40,597 nt of DNA from Pelotomaculum sp. PtaU1.Bin035. GTDB taxonomy: Bacteria > Bacillota > Desulfotomaculia > Desulfotomaculales > Pelotomaculaceae. The DNA is taken from contig MVRN01000118.1 of NCBI GenBank assembly GCA_002067965.1, forward strand, positions 1 to 40,597. The letters are read 5' to 3'. Numbering within the stretch: the first letter of the stretch is position 1; the number at the start of each line of letters is the position of its first letter. Both the position numbers and the translations under genes were made by a program. The notes beneath the pieces are model-generated. The model had not been told where the DNA came from. It was given only the letters and a program-made list of their open reading frames with translations, and did no database searches. This document shows, piece after piece, positions 18,360-26,447 of this stretch.

Positions 18360-18444
18360 TTTAATAGCCGCGCCCGGTCAGGATGGAATGGAAGTTTATC
18401 TTCTAAACCATATGGCGTCCGAACCCGGTGTAGCGGCTATTAAA
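18360..18444 (+). ncRNA. Highly folded intergenic RNA or palindromic element
   Basis: A perfect 12-bp stem (TTTAATAGCCGC at 18360-18371 with GCGGCTATTAAA at 18433-18444) closes an 85-base element. Inside are CCGG/CCGG (18374-18377 with 18425-18428), GGATG/CGTCC (18381-18385 with 18416-18420) and an apical GTTTA/TAAAC stem with loop TCTTC. It has no T tract. It lies 38 bases after the AnfO-like gene and 161 bases before the NifB paralogue. I could not match it to a known riboswitch; it may be a structured RNA or a small non-autonomous repeat. Confidence 0.45.
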
Positions 18445-18451
18445 TTTAAAG

Positions 18452-18518
18452 TCAGTAGTCAGAATACTGTTAGAAAACAAGCTGTTTGTTTATTCCGGCT
18501 TCTGAATTCTGACTCCTG
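18452..18518. repeat. Imperfect palindromic repeat with GAATTCTGACTCCTG arm
   Basis: The left arm CAGTAGTCAGAATACTG is an imperfect reverse complement of the right arm CTGAATTCTGACTCCTG (18502-18518), with a small AAACA/TGTTT hairpin between them. The right arm recurs near 34713. In both places a TATAAT follows (here 18531-18536), so the repeat may carry or sit beside a promoter for the NifB paralogue. Confidence 0.5.
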
Positions 18519-18605
18519 CGTAAAAATAATTATAATGAAAAACATGTTGGCATTCAATTTCTGGTGATGAATCGAGTTTCCGGAGAGGGGAGGTTGCTAA
18601 GCAAA

Positions 18606-19385
18606 ATGGTCTGTGACGCGAAATCAGCTGTTAGTCAGCATCCGTGTTTCAACCATGCCGCGAGAAGATGGTTTTCCTGTGTGCATCTGCCGGTGGCGAT
18701 CAGCTGTAATATAAAGTGCCGCTACTGCTCCAGGGAATACGCTTGCGTTAATGAAAACTATAAAAAAGCAGCCGGAAAAACTGTATCACAGCGTGAGGCG
18801 TTAAAAAAAATGAACAATTATATAAAAAATTGTGAGAGGGTCCGCGTTGTCGGTGTCGCGGGTCCCGGGGAACCGCTGGCGAACAAGGAAACCATCGAAG
18901 TCCTCACCAAGGTCAACTCGCATTATCCTCATCTTGTCAAGTGTGTCTGCACCAATGGCCTGATGCTTGAAGATAACCTGCATGCGCTTTTGGACGCGGG
19001 CGTCAAGACAATTGCTGTAACGGTTAATGCGGTAGACCCCGCGATAGGAGGGGAGATTTATCGCTGGGTCTTTTATAAAAATAAACCGTACCATGGAACC
19101 ATAGGAGCCTGCTTATTATTGGAAAAGCAACTAGCCGGGATTAGGGAGGCAAAGAAAAGCGGCATTATGGTAAAAGTCAACTCAATATTAATCCCGGGCA
19201 TCAACGATTTTCACTTGAGAGAAGTAGCTATTGCCGTAAAAGAAGCCGGCGCATTTGTCATGAACATAGTGCCAATCGTGCCTCAAGCGGAATTTTCTTT
19301 AATCCAGCCGCCCGGCAGCCAGTTGTTGCGGCAGGCTAAAGAAGAGATCGAACCGATAATCCACTTGGCTGAAAGCTGCAGGTAA
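18606..19385 (+). CDS. NifB-like radical SAM protein, C-terminally short
   Basis: Paralogue of NifB. It keeps the SQHPC motif, the radical SAM cysteines CNIKCRYC, the following CVNEN segment, the AGPGEPLAN glycine motif and the VTVNAVDPAIGGEIYRWV region that matches NifB. It ends at AESCR, exactly where NifB reads RHCRQCRADAVG, so the second cysteine of the C-terminal CRQC motif and everything beyond is missing. That motif holds K-cluster ligands in NifB. Either a truncated relic or a variant with another role. I prefer ATG 18606 (259 residues), 13 bases after GGGGAGG; GTG 18564 is the longest alternative. Confidence 0.85.
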   Translation: MVCDAKSAVSQHPCFNHAARRWFSCVHLPVAISCNIKCRYCSREYACVNENYKKAAGKTVSQREALKKMNNYIKNCERVRVVGVAGPGEPLANKETIEVLTKVNSHYPHLVKCVCTNGLMLEDNLHALLDAGVKTIAVTVNAVDPAIGGEIYRWVFYKNKPYHGTIGACLLLEKQLAGIREAKKSGIMVKVNSILIPGINDFHLREVAIAVKEAGAFVMNIVPIVPQAEFSLIQPPGSQLLRQAKEEIEPIIHLAESCR

Positions 19386-19451
19386 TTACATCTAACATGC
19401 TTGCATATAAGAAATAATAAGAAAATCAATTATAGGAGTTGGGTACGGATT

Positions 19452-20685
19452 TTGGATAACAGTAAAATCAACATTGGTGAAATCATAAAAAAAGAGAATA
19501 TTTTTGCTTGTTTTCAGCCGGTTGTATCCGTTAAGAAAAAAATCAATCATTGGTTTTGAAGCTTTGTGCAGGGGTATAAATATTGAGACAAGAGAAGTTT
19601 TGCCTCCGGGCTTATTGTTCGAATCCGCCAGAAGCGAGAATTTTACTTTGGAATTGGACAGGCTGTGCAGGAAAAAAGCTTTGGAAGGTTACAAGGCCGC
19701 TCATACTGAAAATGATAATTTTATTTTGTTCTTGAATTTGGATACCTCTATCATAGATTTTGGCGTGGTAGGTTCGGGCCACTTGCTGAACTTGATTAAT
19801 GCGCTGGGAGTGGAGCCAAATAATGTAGTTATAGAAATAGTGGAGTCCAACACTGAAGACGTTAATTCTTTGGAAAGATTTATAAAAAGCTACAAGGGAT
19901 ATGGTTTTTTGACAGCCCTTGACGACGTGGGCTGTGGTTATTCGAACCTTGACCGGGTGGCGCTTGTGAAGCCTGACATATTGAAAATAGACATGGGGAT
20001 TATTAGTAATATTAATAAGTTTTTTTACAAACAAGAAATATTTAAGTCGCTGGTAAGCCTCTCAAAAAGAATAGGCGCGCTTGTCGTTGCCGAAGGTGTG
20101 GAAAGGGAGGAAGAAGCGCTTGTGGCCCTTGAGCTTGGGGCGGATATGCTCCAAGGGTTTTATTTTTCCAAACCCCAAGAAAATATGTTGAATATGGTAA
20201 ATGATATTGATTGCAAGACCAGCAAAATAGCCCATAATTTTAATGATTATATAATCAACAAGATTAAAATAAGCAAACTGCTCCATAGAAATTATAATAT
20301 TATATTGGACAGTATTATTTATGAGCTTTCAAAAATAACTTTAGAAAACTTCGATAGCAAGTTGAGAGAGGTTATCCGGAAATACCCTGCCTTGGAGTGT
20401 ATCTATATTATAAACGAGAATGGCGTTCAAGTTACTGAAACAATCTGCAGCCAGGCTGTGGCGGTAAAAAGAGGCAAAATTTATGTACCGGCAAAAAAAG
20501 GAACTGAGCATTCATTAAAAGATTATTATTATTATCTCGTAAGTACCGGATCTAAAAAATTTACAACTGACCCATATATCTCCTTAGCGTCTGGCAATTT
20601 ATGCATAACGATATCTTCGTTTTTCGAGAATTTTAACTTTGATCGTTATATTTTGTGTATTGATATCAATAAGGAGGAAAAATGA
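19452..20685 (+). pseudogene. EAL-domain c-di-GMP phosphodiesterase with C-terminal sensor-like domain, frameshifted
   Basis: An EAL phosphodiesterase would hydrolyse cyclic di-GMP. The catalytic motifs are present: GFEALCRG, NLDTSI, IEIVES, LDDVGCGYSNLD, KPDILKIDMG, EGVE and LQGFYFSKP. The C-terminal third (LECIYIINENGVQ, KDYYYYLV, PYISLASG) looks like a PDC/Cache-type sensor fold. The normal N-terminal piece ENIFACFQPVVSVKKK lies in another frame starting at TTG 19452 and stops at TGA after HWF. Removing one A from the A7 run at 19536-19542 restores FQPVVSVKK-SIIGFEALCRG. So this is a sequencing error, a slippage site or a true disruption. From 19504 on, 393 codons are open. Confidence 0.8.
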
Positions 20686-20689
20686 TGTA

Positions 20690-21035
20690 GCGCACCCCGT
20701 TGTCAAGACACATTTCTAAAAATTTAAGCTTTGTCACCTCTCTTTCGGCCATCAACACGGGCGGTACGCCAATCAACACATTCAGGTAAAAGATCGACTG
20801 CCGGCCCCAGGTAATGGCCGCGCCTCCCGGCACGGGTCCCGGCGAGCAGGCCGGTATACACTGTGGCGGCGTTGAGCCCCAGTACCTTACCCCTTTCCCT
20901 TGGCGTGAAAACCGGGATTAATATAGCCATGCCCGTGCTGGAGGTCGCTGCTTCACCGATCCCCTAAACCAGGATTCCCAACACAAAATTTTTTCTGCCA
21001 ATAATATCCGCAAGCCTGCCGAATATAATCCCGGG
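20690..21035 (-). pseudogene. Relic of an MFS drug-resistance transporter
   Basis: On the minus strand a major-facilitator motif A, GRLADIIGRKN, is followed by an in-frame TAG (complement of 20964-20966), then PVFTPRERGKVLGLNAATVY and TGLLAG. Near 20832 the frame must shift to continue as GPVPGGAAITWGRQSIFYLN and VLIGVPPVLMAEREV, the motif C/TM region of 14-TM (DHA2-type) exporters. Both ends are missing. No ribosome-binding site or full-length frame remains, so this is decayed DNA filling the gap between the EAL gene and the gas-vesicle cluster. Confidence 0.8.
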
Positions 21036-21204
21036 TTCGTAAAAAAAGATCCGTTTCTCAAAATCCGGCAACGAGATATGGAAAAAATTAACCGTTATTC
21101 TTATCTTTTGGAAGGCATATTATGCATTAACACAAGTATAACTGAAATATTAGTTTATATTATTATAGAAACAATTTGGAAGGGAGCCGGTATGAGGAGG
21201 ATGA

Positions 21205-21705
21205 ATGATGAAAAGCGATAATGAGGGTGGCATTCTTGGGAGTATTTTGAGGGGTGTCGGCGAACTGGTGGATTTGGCGCAAAAGCTGGACGCCGAGGGG
21301 AAAACAGAATTAAGCAGGACGGGGACTTTGGGCAAATCTCCGGGGAAGCGGGGTCCCGCCGGTCACTACGGTTTCAACATAAAGGTAGGATTGCCGGCAA
21401 AAAATGTACCGGTTGGCGGCGTTATGGGTGCCGGTGATGTTGAGGGGCCTTCGCTGAAAGAGCGGGAGCCGGTGATCGACGTTTTCGATGAGGGCCATTT
21501 CATCCGGGTAGTAGCGGAATTGCCGGCCGTCTCGGATGAAGAGGTTATCGTTAATATAAAGGAAAATGTTTTGTATTTAAAAGTCCGGGGAAATAATAAC
21601 CCTTTCAGTAAAAGCATTATGCTTCCTGAAAAAGTAAAACCGGAAACTTTGCGTAAATCCCTGCGAAACGGCATCCTTGAAGTACTGGTGGACGTGCAGG
21701 TATAA
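21205..21705 (+). CDS. gvpH: Gas vesicle protein GvpH (Hsp20-like)
   Basis: A 166-residue protein with a GvpH layout. An N-terminal amphipathic part (GILGSILRGVGELVDLAQKL) and a Gly-rich linker with HYGFNIKVGL precede a C-terminal alpha-crystallin-like domain (about 88-166: EPVIDVFDEGHFIRVVAELP, then LYLKVRG and FSKSIMLP). Haloarchaeal GvpH is a small heat-shock-type chaperone that binds gas vesicle proteins. AGGAGG precedes ATG 21205; ATG 21208 is equally possible. It opens the gas-vesicle cluster. Confidence 0.85.
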   Translation: MMKSDNEGGILGSILRGVGELVDLAQKLDAEGKTELSRTGTLGKSPGKRGPAGHYGFNIKVGLPAKNVPVGGVMGAGDVEGPSLKEREPVIDVFDEGHFIRVVAELPAVSDEEVIVNIKENVLYLKVRGNNNPFSKSIMLPEKVKPETLRKSLRNGILEVLVDVQV

Positions 21706-21762
21706 GTTTTGCACCCGGGTAAAACTTGATAGCTATATTTCCAAGAAGTTGGTGAGTTTTTT

Positions 21763-23919
21763 GTGACTGGGCAGATTGCATTAAAAGTGGCCAAGGCCCT
21801 GGGCAAGGACGTAGGCAGGTGTATTGCCAGGATTGATCCAGCCGACATCCAGGCGCTGGGGCTGGATGTCGGGGATCTGGTGGCCATTGGTCCCGAACGC
21901 CGGACAGCCGCCCGGGTCATGCCTGCCTACGCTGAGTACAGGGGCAATAAATTGCTCCAAATCGACGGTATTATCAGGGAAAACGCCGGTGTGTCCCTGG
22001 GCGAAATGGTTCCGGTCAGCAGTGTGGCCGGCCGGACCGCCAAAAAAATAACCTTGTCTCCCATTGGCGCCGGGCACACCCCGCAATTGGACGCTGCATT
22101 TATCAGCCGCTCGTTGCAAGGAATGCCCTTGGCTAAGGGGGACAAGGTGCGCATTTCGGTGTTAGGTCTGAGAAACCAGGAATTCCTGGTCAAGGATACT
22201 GTACCCGAAGGATTTGTACTGCTGAAAAAAGACACCTTGCTGGAGCTGCTTCAGACAAAAGAAGCAGGGTCTGTTAAGGCCAACCAAATCACCTATGAGG
22301 ATATCGGTGGCATGGGCAAGGAACTGGGGCGGATCCGGGAAATGATCGAACTGCCTCTAAAATACCCGGCCGTCTTTCAGCACCTGGGTATCGATCCGCC
22401 GAAGGGGGTATTGCTGTGCGGCCCGCCGGGCACAGGAAAAACGCTGATCGCGCGGGCGGTGGCCAATGAAGCCAACGTATACTTTTTACCCGTCAACGGG
22501 CCGGAGGTAATCCATAAGTACTACGGTGAAAGCGAGGCCAAGTTGCGGGAAATTTTTGATAAGGCTGCCAAAAAGGGCCGCAGCATTATTTTCCTGGATG
22601 AAATAGACGCCATTGCACCCAAGCGGGTGGAGGTCACCGGCGAAGTCGAAAAGCGGGTGGTGGCCCAGTTGCTCGCATTGATGGACGGCCTGGCCTCCCG
22701 CGGCCAGGTGATCGTTATAGCGGCCACCAACATACCGGATTCTTTAGACCCCGCCTTGCGCCGCCCCGGCCGCTTCGACCGGGAAATAACCATCGGCGTG
22801 CCTGACCAGAAGGGGCGGCTGGAGATTCTGCAAATACATACCCGGGGCATGCCCTTGGAAGACGGCGTGGATCTGGAACGGGTGGCGGAATTAACCGGCG
22901 GGTTCGTAGGGGCGGATCTGCTCGCTCTTTGCCGGGAGTCAGCCATGCATCGTTTAAGAAAAATTATGCCCAATTTGGATCTGGATCCGGAATCGGGAGG
23001 GTTGCCTCCCGAATTGCTGGCCCGGCTGCGGGTGTCCATGCAGGATTTCTTGCAGGCGTTGGAAGAAGTGGAGCCGTCGGCTACCAGGGAATTTCTGGTA
23101 GAGGTGCCCAATGTAGGCTGGGAGGACGTAGGGGGATTGGATGGGATCAAGCAGCACCTGCGTGAAACTATTGAATGGCCCTTGAAATATGCGGAGCTTT
23201 TCGGCCGCGCCGGGGCCCAAGCGCCTCGGGGGATCCTTTTGTACGGGCCGCCCGGTACGGGTAAAACGCTGCTGGCCAAGGCGGTGGCCAACGAATCCAA
23301 CGCCAACTTCATTTCGATTAAAGGCCCGGCACTGTTGTCCAAGTGGGTGGGGGAATCGGAAAGGGCAGTGCGGGAGGTTTTTCGCAAGGCTCGCCAGGCG
23401 GCCCCATGTATCGTTTTTTTCGATGAAATAGACGCGGTGGTCGCTTCCCGGGGAATGGGTGGCGGAGCCGCGGCCGAACGCGTGTTAAGCCAGTTATTGA
23501 CTGAGATGGACGGTATAGAGGAATTGCGGCGAGTGGTGGTGCTGGGGGCGACCAACCGGCTGGACATGATCGACTCGGCTCTGCTGCGCCCGGGCCGGTT
23601 TGACTTGCAGTTGCAGCTGGAACTGCCGGATAAGGCTTCCCGCCGGCAAATCCTGGCCGTACACGCGCACACCAGGAAAAAGCCTGTGTCGGAAGACGTG
23701 GATTTGGACTCTCTGGCTGGTGAAACAGCAGGTTTTTCCGGCGCGGATATCCGCCACTTGTGCAACCGGGCGGCCCTGGCCGCGGTGCGGGAATACCTGG
23801 CTCAAAATTCCTGGCAGTCGCAGGGACCTCCGGCCGTACAGATCCGCAACGAGCACTTCCGCTTGGCCCTGGCGGAAATCGGGCCGCGGGTGCCGCGGGG
23901 CGGCCCGGATCCGGCTTGA
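21763..23919 (+). CDS. CDC48/VAT-type double AAA ATPase
   Basis: The 718-residue protein has the full CDC48 (p97/VAT) architecture: an N-terminal double-psi-barrel/CDC48_2-like substrate domain (about 1-175, starting [18 protein letters not shown]), then AAA domains D1 and D2. Each has Walker A GPPGTGKT (about 220 and 495) and Walker B ([20 protein letters not shown]), with D1 and D2 second-region motifs RRPGRFDRE and LRPGRFD. Members unfold proteins or disassemble complexes. It sits 57 bases after gvpH and before a GvpJ-like gene, so a role in gas vesicle assembly or turnover is inferred. Start is GTG 21763. Confidence 0.93.
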   Translation: MTGQIALKVAKALGKDVGRCIARIDPADIQALGLDVGDLVAIGPERRTAARVMPAYAEYRGNKLLQIDGIIRENAGVSLGEMVPVSSVAGRTAKKITLSPIGAGHTPQLDAAFISRSLQGMPLAKGDKVRISVLGLRNQEFLVKDTVPEGFVLLKKDTLLELLQTKEAGSVKANQITYEDIGGMGKELGRIREMIELPLKYPAVFQHLGIDPPKGVLLCGPPGTGKTLIARAVANEANVYFLPVNGPEVIHKYYGESEAKLREIFDKAAKKGRSIIFLDEIDAIAPKRVEVTGEVEKRVVAQLLALMDGLASRGQVIVIAATNIPDSLDPALRRPGRFDREITIGVPDQKGRLEILQIHTRGMPLEDGVDLERVAELTGGFVGADLLALCRESAMHRLRKIMPNLDLDPESGGLPPELLARLRVSMQDFLQALEEVEPSATREFLVEVPNVGWEDVGGLDGIKQHLRETIEWPLKYAELFGRAGAQAPRGILLYGPPGTGKTLLAKAVANESNANFISIKGPALLSKWVGESERAVREVFRKARQAAPCIVFFDEIDAVVASRGMGGGAAAERVLSQLLTEMDGIEELRRVVVLGATNRLDMIDSALLRPGRFDLQLQLELPDKASRRQILAVHAHTRKKPVSEDVDLDSLAGETAGFSGADIRHLCNRAALAAVREYLAQNSWQSQGPPAVQIRNEHFRLALAEIGPRVPRGGPDPA

Positions 23920-24028
23920 TTGGGATTATATAAGGTGGTCCTATCCTGTGGACCTGTTTGGGGCGCGGTTTTTTCCTTGTCTTTAATCGCGAAGCAATAG
24001 TCTAAAGGGGAGAGGACGGAAATATCAT

Positions 24029-24406
24029 ATGGTGACAGGGCTGCAACCGAAGAAGAAAAGAGACGAGGACACGCTGGTTGTGCTGGTCGACCGCCTGCTT
24101 GACAAAGGCCTGGTGATCAACGCCGATATCCTGGTGTCTGTGGCAGGTGTGGAGCTGCTGGGCTTAAAAATAAGGGCGGCCCTGGCTTCCTTTGAGACGG
24201 CGGCCCGGTATGGCCTGGAATTTCCCTCCGGCACCAGTATTGAAACCGCCGCCTGGAAAGACGCCCGGATCGAAAGAGAAAGCTGCCCGCAATGTGAAAA
24301 GCGGGTGGCCAAGGAAGAACTTCTTACCGAGGGATGCCCGTGGTGCGGATGGATTTCAGCCAAGGCGAAAAAACGCATGGAAACTATGGCGTCTTTGCCG
24401 GTATAG
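24029..24406 (+). CDS. GvpJ-like gas vesicle protein with C-terminal zinc ribbon
   Basis: A 125-residue protein. Residues about 15-62 (LVVLVDRLLDKGLVINADIL, then VAGVELLGLKIRAALAS) align with the GvpA/GvpJ/GvpM shell-protein core. The tail holds a four-cysteine zinc-ribbon motif, CPQC...CPWCGW (about 87-107), then KAKKRM. GvpJ-type proteins are minor shell parts thought to nucleate vesicles. The zinc ribbon is not a standard part of this family. It shares the whole plan with the larger protein at 26448-27482, which has an insertion between the two parts. Confidence 0.85.
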   Translation: MVTGLQPKKKRDEDTLVVLVDRLLDKGLVINADILVSVAGVELLGLKIRAALASFETAARYGLEFPSGTSIETAAWKDARIERESCPQCEKRVAKEELLTEGCPWCGWISAKAKKRMETMASLPV

Positions 24407-24446
24407 CAGGGAAGGGAGGTATTTTGATGGGGCTGGATGAGGAAAA

Positions 24447-24878
24447 ATGAAGCGATTTCTGGACGCTCTGGATTGCCGGAGCCGGGCCGTCTGGTGGCAC
24501 TTGTGCTGCCATGGCCACGCCGGTGTCACCGGCCTGGCCCGGGTGGCAGGCCTGGATAGCGACATGGAAGTTTTACTTTCCATCCGCCAAGTTATCAACC
24601 CTGCGGCTATAGACATCCTGGGCGAGCCGGCAGTGGAATTTGCCTCCTGCCGGGTAGATCAAGGCACTGGTGAAAAAATACATTATCATTGGTGGCTTAG
24701 GCCTGTCGTTTGGTCACCGCCGCCCGGGCGCCTGCCGCTGGTGGATGTGTTTGAAACCGGCAGTGAGCTTGTTATAATTGTTGATCCCGGCGACAGGGTG
24801 GAATCCTCTCATCCGGAGGTAACCTGCCGGAACGGTATCGTGATGATCAAAATTGACCGTTCGGGAAACCGGCAGTAA
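24447..24878 (+). CDS. Hypothetical gas-vesicle-cluster protein, possible Hsp20-like C terminus
   Basis: I do not recognise this 143-residue protein. The N-terminal half has clustered Trp, Cys and His residues (VWWHLCCHGHAG; HYHWWLRPVVW). The C-terminal part, PLVDVFETGSELVIIVDPGD and later CRNGIVMIKID, resembles the strands of the alpha-crystallin domain seen in GvpH upstream, but is shorter. It lies between the GvpJ-zinc ribbon gene and gvpK in the same direction, so a gas-vesicle role is likely by context only. Confidence 0.6.
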   Translation: MKRFLDALDCRSRAVWWHLCCHGHAGVTGLARVAGLDSDMEVLLSIRQVINPAAIDILGEPAVEFASCRVDQGTGEKIHYHWWLRPVVWSPPPGRLPLVDVFETGSELVIIVDPGDRVESSHPEVTCRNGIVMIKIDRSGNRQ

Positions 24879-24910
24879 GTAATATTTAGGAGGGAAAGGC
24901 GGGGTGCGCC

Positions 24911-25222
24911 GTGGCCCTGGAAATCAGTGAGGACAATTTAAAGCACGGTTTGCTCGGGCTGGTCATCGCTCTGGTGGAGATCATCAAGGACGCGTTGAAA
25001 ATGCAGGCCGTGGCGCGCATGGAAGACGGCAGTCTGGAAGAGTGTGAAATAGAGCGGTTGGGCCGGGCATTACTGGACTTAGACCGGGCGATTGACGAGA
25101 TTAAATGTGAGCAAGGGATAACCGAGTCGGTAAAAAGCGTCCGGGACGGCCTGGACAGGATCGTGAACGACGTGGTGGACCGGCTCCTTAATCCCCGGCG
25201 GTGGGCAGAAGAAGCAGAATAA
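24911..25222 (+). CDS. gvpK: Gas vesicle protein GvpK
   Basis: A 103-residue, mostly helical protein matching GvpK: LKHGLLGLVIALVEIIKDAL at the start, then EECEIERLGRALLDLD and the C-terminal VNDVVDRLLNP. GvpK is essential for gas vesicle formation in several bacteria and is thought to act early in assembly; its mechanism is unclear. The start is GTG 24911. The gvpL start follows 11 bases after the stop. Confidence 0.93.
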   Translation: MALEISEDNLKHGLLGLVIALVEIIKDALKMQAVARMEDGSLEECEIERLGRALLDLDRAIDEIKCEQGITESVKSVRDGLDRIVNDVVDRLLNPRRWAEEAE

Positions 25223-25233
25223 GGGGTGGGGAA

Positions 25234-26400
25234 ATGGATTTCCGGGTGGATGGCGGTTCAAACAGCGTGACGGAACAGCCCGTGCCGGTGATGATTTCAC
25301 TGGCGCGCCTGCTGGTCAAGCGTGAATTGGAAAGACTTGGCCTGGAGAAAGAATTGCAGGCGGTTGCACAAGACGTTGCACGGGATATTATACAGTCGAC
25401 CGTTCGGGATGCTGTCCGCGTTGTGCTGGATGAAATGGCCGGCGATAAGGTAAAGCCAGCTTTGCTGGAGCGGCAGGATGGTGTGCCGGCAGCCTTAAGC
25501 CAGGTCCCTCAAGTATCGATGGAACCCTGTGAATCCACCAATCCGGCAATATTTCCGCCAGTGCCGGAGCGTCAAATAAGCGCTTCGCTGCCTGGGGAAC
25601 AATTGTTTGCGGGCGGTGGGCCGGCGGGCCTGTACATATACGGCGTGGCCATGGGAGAAGAGGAAATAGATCTGGATGCCGCAGGTATTGACGGATGCCG
25701 GGTATATACCCTGTCCGCCGCCGGCTTATGCGCAGTGGTGCATGATTGTTCCGCCGAGCCCTACCGGCCGGATAATGACGAGCATGCGAAAGGATGGCTG
25801 TTTGAGCACCAGGATGTATTGGACCGGGTAAAAGAGATGCTTGGCGATGTCCTGCCGATGGGCTTTAATACTATTATGCACGCTGCCGGCCGCCGGCCGC
25901 AAGAGGTGCTGCGGGACTGGCTGGCGCGGGAAAGCAGCCGGCTGAAAGCGATGCTCGGCCGCCTGCGGGATAAAGAGGAATATGCCGTTAAAATTCTTTT
26001 GACTGAAGAAATTTTAAAGCAGGCAGCCCTGCGTGAAGACAGCCGCCTGCAAGAGCTGCAGCGGGAGTTGAACGATAAGCCGGAAGGAGTACGCTATCTT
26101 TACCGGGAAAGGTTGGAAAAATCAGTAAAGGAAGCCCTGGAAGACATAGTGGAAATTTATTTCAGGAAGGCCTACCAGGCAATACGTCCTTCATGCGCTG
26201 ATATTCAAGTGGAAAAAACAAAGCGGGTTTCACCTGAAAAACGTATTATAGCCAACCTGTCCTGTCTGGTGGAGAAAAGCAAGGTAACGGAATTGGGTGA
26301 GACACTGGCGGAAATTGAACGGTGGGAAGGGTTTACTGTAGATTTTACAGGTCCCTGGCCGCCTTACAGCTTTGTCGGTGAACTGGCTGTTCCAGCCTGA
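25234..26400 (+). CDS. gvpL: Gas vesicle protein GvpL/GvpF family with long N-terminal extension
   Basis: The C-terminal 255 residues (from about 130, AGLYIYGVAMG) are a GvpF/GvpL domain, ending with the family signature FTGPWPPYSFV. GvpF and GvpL are assembly factors that bind GvpA and the other accessory proteins. The first 130 residues are an extra part: a helical, charged stretch (ISLARLLVKRELERLGLEKE and a DAVRVVLDEMAGD helix) and a Pro/Ser-rich linker. I start at ATG 25234, with AAGGGGTGGGG upstream. A second, ordinary-length member lies at 30202. Confidence 0.9.
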   Translation: MDFRVDGGSNSVTEQPVPVMISLARLLVKRELERLGLEKELQAVAQDVARDIIQSTVRDAVRVVLDEMAGDKVKPALLERQDGVPAALSQVPQVSMEPCESTNPAIFPPVPERQISASLPGEQLFAGGGPAGLYIYGVAMGEEEIDLDAAGIDGCRVYTLSAAGLCAVVHDCSAEPYRPDNDEHAKGWLFEHQDVLDRVKEMLGDVLPMGFNTIMHAAGRRPQEVLRDWLARESSRLKAMLGRLRDKEEYAVKILLTEEILKQAALREDSRLQELQRELNDKPEGVRYLYRERLEKSVKEALEDIVEIYFRKAYQAIRPSCADIQVEKTKRVSPEKRIIANLSCLVEKSKVTELGETLAEIERWEGFTVDFTGPWPPYSFVGELAVPA

Positions 26401-26447
26401 ACATAAATTATATTATCCATCCTTGTTTGTTATGGGGTTAGAGAATA

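Noticed and set aside
18360-18444. Molybdenum-cofactor riboswitch
   Set aside because: The conserved Moco core as I remember it (GGAAA and GAGGC-type segments) is not present; the fold is also different.
22521-23765. 414-codon open frame on the minus strand opposite the CDC48-type gene
   Set aside because: It is Ser/Arg/Pro-rich with no domain sense and mirrors the GC-rich codons of the real gene.
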